Positions 11,271 to 22,392 of a stretch of DNA of 64,000 bases are shown here, piece by piece. How positions within the stretch are numbered: the stretch's first letter is position 1; each line of letters starts with the position of its first letter. The position numbers were made by a program, and so were the translations under genes. The stretch is taken from contig NC_089456.1 of assembly GCF_026210795.1 (NCBI RefSeq), positions 1,676,501 to 1,740,500 of the forward strand. Reading direction: 5' to 3'. The notes beneath the pieces are model-generated. The model was given only the letters and a program-made list of their open reading frames with translations, ran no database searches and was not told the origin of the DNA. This DNA comes from Rhizophagus irregularis (taxonomy: Eukaryota; Glomeromycota; Glomeromycetes; Glomerales; Glomeraceae).

Positions 11271-11731
11271 TTGTGATTTCAATGCTTTATTTTCGTTTAT
11301 AGGAATGGTCGTTTACTTATTTTTTATTTTATTTTACTCTATTTTATATGTAACATTTCTGATATCATTTGTGCGATAAATAAATAAATAAAACATTTTT
11401 ATTAACAAACAAAGAAAAAAAAAAGAATAATTTAATTATAAAACAAAACAGAAGCTGATCATAAAATAAAATCGTGATAAGTCACAGAACCTGCTCTCTT
11501 AAATTTCTTATAAATAATAAATATATGTCTTAAATTCCTCACTAAAGAAAAAAATTGAAACTTTACTAGTTAAAATGTTAAAATATCAAATTTTTCAAAT
11601 TTTCGCCTCACTATTAGAGATACATAATTAGATACTTTCTGTACTTCCCACCCATACTATAATTATGTATTCATATATCTAATTCCACAACCTATACCTT
11701 ACCACTCCTACAATACAAACATAAGAAATAA
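11271..11731. other. Intergenic, AT-rich
   Basis: No gene seen. Short (AAAT)n repeat at about 11371-11395. Holds the 3' flank of the minus-strand gene at 11732. Confidence 0.5.
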
Positions 11732-12211
11732 CTAAATCTTCGCCATTAAGACAATTCCAAAAGCTGCAGCTGCATGTTGAATTATTTGAGATACAATATG
11801 ACCACCTGTGGACTTATATTTATCTTCATATTCATAAGCCATAATAGAAAATTTACTTCCATAATTGTCCTTAACCTCATCTAATCTTATAATATATTTA
11901 TCCCCATTTCTTAACGAACCATACCAATCCTCTGTTTCTTCACCTGAAGGACCAGTAGGACCAACAATTTTAAATTTCCAATTATTGTCTGAAATTTTCA
12001 TTGGTGTGTAATTATTAAGTTGTATTTTAATATGTTTACCAGAACTAGCATAAGGAAGTGTGTCATCATAAAAGTCTGAACATGGTATCCAACCATAATT
12101 TTCATATTGTTGTGTCTTTGGATCAATTTCAAATGTACGCCCACTTTCAATATTATTATAGTAAAGTTTAAAACCAGTATTGTTCATGACTTGTACAATT
12201 CCAACAGGCAT
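11732..12211 (-). CDS. Hypothetical protein, 159 aa, single exon
   Basis: I do not recognise this family. The ATG at 12211 (MPVGIVQVMNNTG) is chosen over an upstream ATG at 12271 because the extra 20 residues are low-complexity (isoleucine/lysine) and look like UTR. The protein is rich in alternating polar and hydrophobic stretches with many Tyr, Asn and Gly, and has WIPCSDFYDD, VGPTGPSGE, YGSLRNGDKY and FSIMAYEYEDKY. It looks like an all-beta soluble fold, followed by a short alanine-rich helix (IIQHAAAAFGIVLM). There is no signal peptide from the chosen start. A TATATATA lies about 75 bases upstream (12286-12295). Clean frame and balanced composition support a real gene. Confidence 0.6.
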   Translation of the reverse strand: MPVGIVQVMNNTGFKLYYNNIESGRTFEIDPKTQQYENYGWIPCSDFYDDTLPYASSGKHIKIQLNNYTPMKISDNNWKFKIVGPTGPSGEETEDWYGSLRNGDKYIIRLDEVKDNYGSKFSIMAYEYEDKYKSTGGHIVSQIIQHAAAAFGIVLMAKI

Positions 12212-12955
12212 AATAATAATTTTATGTAAATAAGTGAGGATAATTTTAATTTTTATAATTATAATTATCACCTCAGAATACAGTTGTATATATACTAGTT
12301 GGCGCTATGACTCACATCTTGATATAAAAGAGATCTCATCTTGTGATATTCGATTGTTACACAGCTGATTAACAGATTTAGTTTATTTGTAAAAGTCTTA
12401 TTATAGGGATTCGTTTTATAAATGCTCTGTATCAATGAAAAAAAATAATAAAGCTTTGTCTATATTAGACTATTGATTTTTAAATTTATGACCCTTAAGA
12501 ACTTAATGATTTCATATATAACTGAAGGTGATTTTGTTTATAAAAATAATAACTCAATCTATCATTACCATAGTTTGATGTATTCTTTGAAGGCGTCCGT
12601 AGCTTACGGGATATCGAAGTTATGAAAGCGAATAAAGAGAAACCTCTTACCTCAGAACAAATTGACGTAAACTTGAATAATATGAGATCGAAACTTTCAG
12701 TAAGCATTTGCGGACAATTATATGGAATTTCTTCTGACATATATTCATTCATAATTATTCTAAATGAATAAATATCTACTGCTTTTATATATTGATATCC
12801 ACATAAAACTTCTGGTGCCATATAAGGTAATACTCCATAAGCTCCTCCTTCTTTAACTGATTGCTCTGCATTATTTACTGGTTGACACATTCCTAAATCA
12901 CCAATAAGTGGTACCCTAAAATCATCATCACCTACCTCCGTAATTAATATATTAC

Positions 12956-13940
12956 CTAGGGGTTAGATAAATTAACGGGGGGGACAACTTTAGGTTACAC
13001 AGACTGATCAATAATAACCAGAACTGTCACCACCATAAATTGGTTACACAATCAAAATTTACTATAAAATTGCGCAAATTTTTTACTTTTTTTTATTTTT
13101 TTCGACGCGTACGCATAGAAAAGCAGCCGATCTCAGAAGTCAAGGTTATGTATGCTAGCTCTATATAGGCGAAGTTTTTTTATTAAAATTAGACCACTGG
13201 TTGCTTTGTTCTTAATTTTATATGTTTTTTGCTCTTTTACTATACAGAAACTTTCAAGATCGTAGCGATGGCTTAATGCGCAGTAACTGCAAGTTTAATT
13301 AAGGCAATAGTAGAAGTTTATCGAGCGGCAGAATATAACAAAAAAATTTGCCGTGCTCTAGCAGAACAAGTTGGAATAACTGTTGCACCTTTGGAGTTGT
13401 TAAAAATTAGACATGAAAATGAATTACGCGATTATATGTAATTTCTTTATGATTACATAATGTGGTCACTATGTATTTATAACGCAGTTACTGCGTATTA
13501 AGCCATCGCTACGATCTTGAAGTTTCTGTAAAGTATATAGAAAGTTAAAATTACATCCTTTTTTTTCGAGATTTCAATAAGTATATACTAAATATTTTTA
13601 TGTAAAACGTTTTAAAATAGCCTTTTCTTCTTTTATTATGTATTATTTTTAAGTGTGTAATAAAATTTTATATGTTTTCGAGGTATTTCAAACAGCCGAT
13701 CCAAAATTTTAAAAAATATAGACAGAATATTTCGAAAAAAAAAATATATTTTCATCACCGATTTATCATTTTTTTTCATAGATTATATTGATTATCGGTA
13801 GATCTTTCACTTTAAACATGGGGTACCGTTGCATTTTACTATAATTTACATATGGAGACAGTTTTGGTGATCATTTGACCAGTCTGATTAGCCTGTGTAA
13901 TATATGTGTTGGCCCTCCCGTTAATTTATCTAACCCCTAG
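12956..13940. mobile_element. CTAG-ended DNA element (985 bp) in kinase relic
   Basis: The inverted ends CTAGGGGTTAGATAAATTAA match at both sides, about 27 of 30 bases, and weaker similarity continues inward for about 100 bp. The flanking copies atattac at 12949-12955 and 13941-13947 look like a 7-bp target duplication. Removing the element and one copy restores the kinase catalytic loop. No transposase frame. Superfamily not assigned. Confidence 0.7.
13245..13528. mobile_element. TA-flanked MITE with captured coding segment
   Basis: Nested in the 985-bp element. Arms of about 45 bp start CAGAAACTTTCAAGATCGTA on the left and, reverse-complemented, CAGAAACTTCAAGATCGTAG on the right. TA flanks at 13243-13244 and 13529-13530. 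Between the arms lies an open 53-codon frame (13280-13438, stop TAA 13439) reading ASLIKAIVEVYRAAEYNKKI and further. This helical peptide resembles the N-terminal helical domain ahead of kinase domains in AM fungi, by recollection. The first codons lie inside the arm itself. Confidence 0.65.
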
Positions 13941-13963
13941 ATATTACCTAAGTGAAAATCTTT

Positions 13964-14162
13964 TGAAAAAATGTCCCAAAAAATCACGTGATATTTTCAT
14001 CACCGGCATCATACCCTTCCTTATTTCCATTTTTCCATAAGTATCTGAGGGACAAAATTTTTTTAACAAAATCCTACTCGTCACGTACTATCCGTCACAT
14101 GTGCGCCACACTTAATTTCAGTTAAGTTGCGTAATGCCGGCCATTTCGTGACATTTTTTTCA
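13964..14162. repeat. Small inverted-repeat element
   Basis: The ends read TGAAAAAATGTCCC and, from the right, TGAAAAAATGTCAC. The interior shares wording (ctgagggacaa, gtcac) with 55741-55918. Confidence 0.45.
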
Positions 14163-14169
14163 GGTTACG

Positions 14170-14217
14170 CTGGGGTAGTCATCAAACGATAAGGTTACAC
14201 AAAGTAAACTACCCCAG
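14170..14217. repeat. Short fold-back, CTGGGGTAGT arms
   Basis: CTGGGGTAGT at 14170-14179 pairs with ACTACCCCAG at 14208-14217. It may be a minimal MITE. The next 350 bases hold no gene. Confidence 0.45.
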
Positions 14218-14981
14218 TATTTTCATTCCACGTGATTTTGTAGCATCTGAATTTTAATTGGCGCAATATTTACGCCATACCTGCTAAACAACTTAGTCTA
14301 AACTACCTAAACCTATTACATTTATAAGTAAGTGGGTCCTATCACAATTCATGGTAATTGATCATTTTTCAGTTTGGAGAATTCTGTGATACTGGCTGGA
14401 TAAGTAAAAATAAAAGTAAAAAACAATAGAGTAGTAGGTTGTTTTAAAGGAAGAAAAAAATAAAAAAATATGCCTGCTTGATAACCTACCAAACTCTAAC
14501 TTATATATTGGCAGTTCCTTTCCTACTACTTTGGATTATTATTTAAGTTTAAAAATAGATAAAAAATAAAAATATAAAATTGTTAATGGGATTTTATTTA
14601 GAATAAAAAGTAAAGAAAATTAAAAGTTATTAAAAAATATGAATTTGAATGATTAATATATAGCATTATATTAGCATATAATTATGAATTAATAGGATAT
14701 TTTGAAATAAAAGCAACATATAATAAAATTAGAATCAAATATTATTGAAAAAAAATGTTAAAAGATATAGAAAATTATGCTAAATCTTATAATAGTTGTT
14801 AAAAAGAAGGAAACCTATTGGAAAATATGAGTTAAATATTATTAAAGTAATAGAACTATTTTATTAATAGGAATTGATATAGTAAAATCTATACTTTCCA
14901 GTAAAATTAAAAGTTATTATTAAAATATTACGTTATATTAATAAAATATATAAATTATAGTAAATTATAGTATTATGTTTA

Positions 14982-15221
14982 AGGTTGCTTGTCTAAACCT
15001 CTTCAAAATCCTACGATTAGTTTCGTCAAAATTTTACTATAGATTTATTATAGTTTCGGCAGAGTTTTGGCAGTTTCAGCATTTATAATAAGTTTTGGCA
15101 GTTTCACCTTTCTCCAAAGTTTCGCCAGTTTTTTAATATAACTTTAATATAGTTTCAGCAGAATTTCGCTTTTTGGCAAAACGCCATCTTGCCTAAACCC
15201 CTAAGTTTTGGCAAGCAACCT
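14982..15221. mobile_element. AGGTTGC-family MITE (240 bp)
   Basis: Starts AGGTTGCTTG and ends CAAGCAACCT, flanked by TA (14980-14981 and 15222-15223). The interior has repeated tttcggcag and gttttggcagtttca words shared with three other copies here. Inserted into the gypsy relic. Confidence 0.75.
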
Positions 15222-15564
15222 TAATTATGTTACATTTGTAATAATTCAAAAATTAATTCTACTGATAAATATAATAAGATTAAGATTTCGCTTATTTAAA
15301 TAAAAATTATTATAGAAAATTAGCTTTTATTAATTAATTTTACTTTAAATTTGAAAATTAAAGATAATCTATCTTATAAATAAATGGAGTTCTAATAGAA
15401 TTATTATTAAAAACTAAAAAAAATAAATATATTATTATATTAATAGATTATTTTATTAAATAGCTAAAAGCTAAAACAATTAAAATAACAGGTATTAAAG
15501 AAATTGCAAGATTTATTTATATAAAGAATATAATTTATAAATATAAATATTTAAAGAAAATATT

Positions 15565-15578
15565 AAGTAATAAAGAAA
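15565..15578. repeat. Left target duplication of the LINE
   Basis: aagtaataaagaaa, repeated at 25442-25455 just after the poly(A) tail. Joining the two flanks resumes the gypsy integrase reading. Confidence 0.8.
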
Positions 15579-15639
15579 TGATCATACACACAATCTAGCC
15601 AGTGATAAGGCAGTCACGACGTGTACACCTGATAGTTTC

Positions 15640-18020
15640 ATGGATACACAAAGTTGTACTACATCACTTGCTAAGCCGCCTCAGTCACGTGAAAATAGCA
15701 ATTACGCAATACCAACAAACAATAAGAAGAGAAAAACTAAGACTAAAGGTTCACATTTTTCTGCTACGCTGGATGTGAATAAAGTTCAACAACTGCATAA
15801 GGATATTGTACAAAATGACTTTTGCAGGGAAAACCAGATTGAAACGGAGACTGAGTCATTAAAGAATTTTGAACATATCGATAACAACACTCCAATGGAG
15901 GATGTTTTTCTCCTTCCAGCCCTTGATAGTAATCCGCAACAATCTGAAATATTGGTAGATTTCTCACTGGATAGGAACGATAACACATCATTGCCAATGC
16001 AACCATCCACAACAATGAATACGCGTTACAAATCAGATACTATATGGAGAGAATTATGGTTGCTCAATCAAGATGTCATAATGAACGAGGCTGACAATGA
16101 TAGCGATAAAAATATCACCAATAATAATGTAAAAGGAACAGTTATGGATCAGGTTTCCTCCCAATCCACTTCATCATTACAAGAATTAGAATCAGCTATT
16201 AAAGCGGCTCTAAACACCACTGACACAAACATTGATGATGCAATAGATCATAAATGGTATCCCCCATCAAAAATCAAAAAACCATCAAAAATTCTTTCAG
16301 ACATTAAAAAACACTCATCACACAACAATGTATCTATCCATGCATATACAGAAAAGAAAGTTGCCACGTATGATGCGTTTATTCAGGACCAGGAAAACTT
16401 ATAATAAAGGTCACCGGACAATAGTAAAATGATGGTTTTGCCCAAATTAATAAAAATTTTTCTTAAGTAATTAAACTAAAAATCTAACAAATCATACAGA
16501 AATGTCTGAAAAATAAAATGAATCATAAATTATTCTTTTAATATCAATATTAACTGAGATCATTAAATTTTCTGAAAAAAATTTTATAATAACGCGAACC
16601 ACTTTTTAAAAAATTTACTAATTATGCGAACCACCTTTTTGTATTACACAGAATATATAAAAATCTAAATTGAGTGTATAAATCATGCATTTAACTCTAA
16701 ACTTAAACAGATAAGTTTAATCCACACATTTTGGCTTCATTAAAAATTGTATATATAAAAAATTCAATGGATTTTACTAGTGTGCCGGGTACTACAGTGA
16801 CCTCCATTATAGGTTTTCCCGGTCCTGTTTATTCCAATTAACGACATTGATCATTACAACACGGTCGAGGATAAGATCTCTTTTATAGAACTCAATGTAC
16901 GAAACATGTTTGACTACGCCGGCATCGAGTACAACGCAAAGGATAAACAGATAATTATAAAAAACTACGTTCTTGGAGGAATGAGAAGAATGGTTCGTGT
17001 TTTCAACCATTACTTCAAGACTAGCAATTTCAAGATGATCGAAAAGAAGTACTACACGTTACATGGTCAATGAATCTCAAGCAGAGAATTTAAGATCCTA
17101 GAAGTCCCCAATAATACAGACAAGAATGCTATAGAAAGCAGCATTCAACGCCTGCTACATGGCTGCCCATTTTTTATAACAGATAAGAGTTATAAATATA
17201 GATCCGAGACCACAATGACTGTTTACTTTACGGTGAAGGATGAATATGCCAGACAATTATTGAAAAATGTCTGGTCCATTGATATAGAAAACTATATATA
17301 TCGTCTTGGCCTCGCGCATTTTAAAACTAGTGATTTTGATGATAGAAAGAAACATAGAAGAGAATTCATTGGCTTTAGCGACGAACATACAGCAGCAAAG
17401 GTAATGAAGATGACATCTCCATTCAATCCGAAGAGTGCCTTCAAACAAAGCCCGGACAAGATAATCATCAAATTCCAAAATGAGGCAGATCTCTTTAATG
17501 CTTGTGAAAAACGATACCACTTCAATGATTTTAGTGTTAAAGGTTACCCAATTGGTTATAATTGGCCACAAAGAGATCAAGCCATCAGCAAACTTAAAAA
17601 ATCACAAAACGTTAATATTCATCATCAGACATGTAATCAATCAACATCAGATGTTGCCAATGTGCACAACATTAACATGACCCGTTGCTCCAGCGACAAT
17701 GATAAAATGAATAACGTGGCCAATAAACAACACAAGTCCATAGAATATCAGGAAATAATTTGCAACGGAAAATATACAGGAGAGATACTAGCGCAAATAA
17801 ATCTCGCAGAAACCAGAAAGAGTTTAGTCACTTACCATCGTGCGCTAGTAGCTCTAATAGCATACCTCTTGGAGTCAATTCAAGGAGGAGATTAAATAAC
17901 AATAAGAACAACTTGATTAGTATGAGTAAGACACCCTTCGACACATCAAGTACACATAGTAATACACCCATCAATATCAATCGCCAAGGGGATTGGGATG
18001 AGGTGATGAGTCTCTGCTAA
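15640..18020 (+). pseudogene. LINE ORF1 (RRM-like), interrupted
   Basis: ORF1 starts at ATG 15640 with a polar, Ser/Thr/Asn-rich N-terminus and a lysine-rich patch (NNKKRKTKTKG, possibly nuclear-targeting). The frame is interrupted at VATYDAFI by the element at 16384-16827 and resumes in the same frame at 16834 (PINDIDHYN). TGA at 17071 replaces a probable Trp. The C-terminal half (17215 onward: MTVYFTVKDEYARQLL, REFIGFSDEHTAAKVM, KIIIKFQNEADLFNAC) looks like an RNA-binding RRM-type fold as in many LINE ORF1 proteins. A frameshift at about 17770 moves the reading to a frame ending [13 protein letters not shown] at 18020. The product would bind LINE RNA; this copy cannot make it. Confidence 0.65.
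16384..16827. mobile_element. 444-bp element with 6-bp TSD in ORF1
   Basis: The ends pair as CAGGACCAGGAAAACTTATA on the left and CAGGACCGGGAAAACCTATA from the right. tttatt at 16378-16383 is repeated at 16828-16833. Element plus one duplication is 450 bp, so the downstream frame is kept but internal stops end ORF1. Superfamily unclear; no coding capacity. Confidence 0.75.
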
Positions 18021-18141
18021 TTGCAACCTCTTCACTTCTTATTCCTTTTCCAGAACAACTGTCGAAAGGAGCGAGAAGGGGGACAATAGCCGGGTCCCAT
18101 TTATTCCCTCTCTAACTAAACACGGCTTAACTTATGATAAC

Positions 18142-19594
18142 ATGACTGACTCCACGCAAAATCAAAACGCTCAAAATTATAATGGAGTTATCGGAAGTGA
18201 TGACCCTAATAACAATGATTTTACAAATTCACAATTCACAAATAATAACAATAATCCTAATTATAACGCAAATAAAGACTTGATGAAAGACATTAATGAT
18301 TTTCTCACAAAAGAACGATGTAGATTCCAGTAAAACGACAGACAACAACTGAATCTCAGTTAATTTTCCCTAGCTTATCATTTGCCACACACAACATCAA
18401 TGGTATTAAGACCAATGTAGATAAATTTCATCTTTTATTACAAGATTTACCGGATTACGATATCATTAGAATCAATGAAATGAACCTGAATAAAAGTGAT
18501 GCGATCTTTTTGAATAATAAATTACCAGATGGCAGACTCATCTACTCAAAAGGAAACTTGAATAAAATCAGTGGAAAAGGAGTCGCAATATATATGAAAC
18601 ATAAATGGGAAAAACATATAGGTAGCATTGATAGCCCTACTGATAATATTTTATCCATTACTTTAGTTTTCAAACAATGCAGAATAATTATTACTCAAAT
18701 CTATATGCCACCTAATGACGCAACCGCATGATCAGAAGTCAACAATTATTTAAAGACATTAGTCGATGTATATCAAAATACAAATGATAACACAACTTAT
18801 CTGATCATTGCAGGTGATTTTAATGCCATCGTCGATAAATATATGGACAAGCTTCATGTAACAAAAAATTGGTCAGCCAACACCAAAATTTTAGATTTTT
18901 TGAATAATAATGGTTTTATCGATACATTTAGAAAGCTAACCCTGATCTCAGAAAATTCACGTGGTCTAACAGCGTGAACATGACTCGTATAGATTATATA
19001 TGGCTGAGTCCTAACTGGTGTAATGAATTACTACACAGCACGATCATAGATGCACAAATGTGCACTTCTAGTGACCACAACATAGTGACTTGCATTGTTA
19101 ACACGTCGAATATTATTAGAAATCACAAAAGATCAACCTGTGCAAGAAAGAACAATGAAAGAATAATTTTCGACTACGCAGACATGAATAAGGAAAAATG
19201 GGACAAATACAAATTGAATACGCACAATTGTTTTAAAGATCCCGAACTCTGGAAAATCCTCGACCAGCCCCAGCATGATATACAGGATCTTAATAGGATT
19301 TGGTCGATTATTAAAGGACACATGCTTAAATGTGCAACTAGCTCTATACTGAATAAAAAAATTTGTATGGGCGCAAATATGTCAAAGAAAAAAGCAGATT
19401 TACTAATCCCAAAACACTTGTACGTGCAGTTAAGATGACTTCGTTTAATGTATTCAACATGCAAGAGATTAATGGGTAAAACCATACCACTAAATACGAA
19501 AAAAAGATTTATTACATACATTAACCACATCAAATCAGCAATGCAACAATATCAAATTATATGCCCCTGATGCAGACTGGAACGCAGTCTGGGC
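18142..19594 (+). pseudogene. LINE ORF2 N-terminus: AP endonuclease
   Basis: An Asn-rich leader (18142-18333) is followed, after a +1 shift, by an exonuclease-endonuclease-phosphatase domain: ATHNINGIK (Asn), a RINEM segment at the usual catalytic Glu, IYMPP, IIAGDFNAI (GDFN), RIDYIW and SSDHNIV (the SDH end motif). These are the standard AP-endonuclease residues that nick target DNA for target-primed reverse transcription. Lesions: TGA near 18729, a frameshift near 18960, TGA at 19436 for Trp and a frameshift near 19565. Inactive as read. Confidence 0.75.
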
Positions 19595-20354
<760 letters not shown>

Positions 20355-20357
20355 TGA

Positions 20358-20777
<420 letters not shown>

Positions 20778-21034
20778 TAATCACGGCATATGGACTTTTG
20801 AATGTTTTCCAGGCAGGGGACGGCATAGATCAGGGAGAAACAATTTCACCACTCATTTGCATTGGCGCATTTTCTATGATCCTCTCCTTACACAGATACA
20901 TCAAGACAAGAACCTAGGTTATAAACTCAATATGAATTGGCCTACCATAGATTTTCACAATGTTATTGCATCTGAAACTACACTTAAGATTTCTTGTATA
21001 GCATACGCAGACGATACTGCATGGATTGCTTCTA

Positions 21035-21936
21035 CACATGCCGATCAAAATTATCCAGCCACTTTGTTTTACCAAAATTATGCAGATCATCACGTGCTGA
21101 TGTGACAAAAATATTATACAATTTTATATTTATAATTACAATAAACAAATTTCCATGCTTCACATTTTTCACATTTTTCAAAATTTTTCAGAAATATAAA
21201 CCATTTACTGAGTAAATTTATAATTTACGTGATGATAAATTAAAAGATTTAAAAAATCCCGTAACTTTGTCAATATTAATCTAATAAACACATATTTACC
21301 ACCATTCGAATCGCCTCGATGAGATGAATCCAATAAGCTAAAATTCATGGCTATACGATCACTAGATCAAAACTTATTATAAAATTTATTTAAATCTTTA
21401 AAGTGCAATTACATATCGAATATCGATCCTACAAGAATGTAATTATTACCATTCGAATCCACTTAATGAGACGAATCTAACAAATCTTAATTCATGAAGA
21501 TCCAATCACTGAGTAACGAAATATTCTTGATATACGATTTTTAAATTTTAATCTATAATCTTACGCAAATTTTCATAAACTTACATAATAATATGTTTAT
21601 GTAAGTAGTCATAGGTCAAGCCATAATCTTATATAATATTATTTCATAATGGATAATACTTAATAACCTTATTAAATTTTCTGATAAAAATACTTGAAAA
21701 GCATGTTAAGGATGCATGAATAGATATATCTCCAAAATATTATTGATAGCATACTTTATAGAATTGAAGAAGCTATTGCCACCAATGAAAATAGAATTCA
21801 TTATTAAATTTTTATTTAAATTAACAAACAATGGCACAATGAATATATATAACTTTAAATTTTAAATTTCACAATATTATGCATATGTAAGTTTATCACT
21901 TTAAAAAAGTGGCCAGATAATTTTGATCGGCATGTG
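21035..21936. mobile_element. TA-flanked 902-bp non-autonomous element
   Basis: The ends pair as CACATGCCGATCAAAATTAT on both strands. TA at 21033-21034 and 21937-21938. Excision joins IAS to NKDEITKI in frame. The interior has an imperfect direct repeat (accattcgaatc with tgagatgaatc) near 21300 and 21450. No transposase. Confidence 0.8.
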
Positions 21937-22131
21937 TAATAAAGATGAGATAACGAAGATCATTAGCATATCGAACTCGTTCTTCGAACTAAATGATATT
22001 ACGATCAATGGAGAAAAGTCTGAACTCCTGATTTGGAACACACCCAAAGGCACTACAAATGAAATTAATATGGAAACCGAATTGACATTGATAAAAGCCA
22101 ACCCTCCCTTAAAAGACGCTAGATATCTGGG

Positions 22132-22384
22132 CAGTGTTGTACATGGGACATGTCCCGCCAAAATTTTAATGTCCCGGACATTGTCCCATCCATGTCCCGT
22201 CCACGTCCCGTCCAAAAATTGTCCAAGTTTACAATTTGTCTTATCAAGACAGCACCTAATGGGCTATAATTTATAATTAAGATCATGTGATTTTAATGTC
22301 CCAATGTCCCGGACATTGCTAAAATCCTTGGACGTGTCCTGGACTGTCCCGTCCATGGACATGTCCCGTCCCTATGACAACACT
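22132..22384. mobile_element. hAT-type MITE (253 bp) in LINE
   Basis: Inverted ends CAGTGTTGT and ACAACACTG. Repeated gggacatgtcccg words inside. The 8-bp duplications tatctggg lie at 22124-22131 and 22385-22392. Excision restores DARYLGIYI in the LINE. Confidence 0.9.
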
Positions 22385-22392
22385 GTATCTGG

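Larger units (their letters stand above)
12495..13963 (-). pseudogene. Protein kinase fragment split by transposons
   Basis: On the minus strand the catalytic loop KDFHLGNILITE is cut in two by the element at 12956-13940. It then continues: PLIGDLGMCQ (DFG-region equivalent), GVLPYMAPEV (APE motif), VDIYSFRIIMNEYMSEEIPY, and breaks down after about 12720. The usual sequence is DIYSFG; here Gly is Arg. The N-lobe is not found; sequence upstream of the catalytic loop is replaced by repeat. The family resembles kinases with Sel1 or related partners that are expanded in AM fungi. Non-functional. Confidence 0.65.
14575..15578 (+). pseudogene. Ty3/gypsy integrase relic, transition-decayed
   Basis: Before the MITE at 14982, the frame gives ATYNKIRIKYY, a stop, then KKMLKDIENY and KEGN. 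That is the H2C2 zinc region of a Ty3/gypsy integrase in which both histidine positions are now Tyr codons (TAT at 14677 and 14683) and the expected Trp and Gln positions are stops. After the MITE the core reads NKYIIILIDYFIK, a stop for the usual Trp, then LKAKTIKIT and EIARFIY. The catalytic Asp of LIDYF is present. The reading is broken by the LINE at 15579 and resumes at 25456. The losses are nearly all C-to-T or G-to-A type. Confidence 0.65.
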
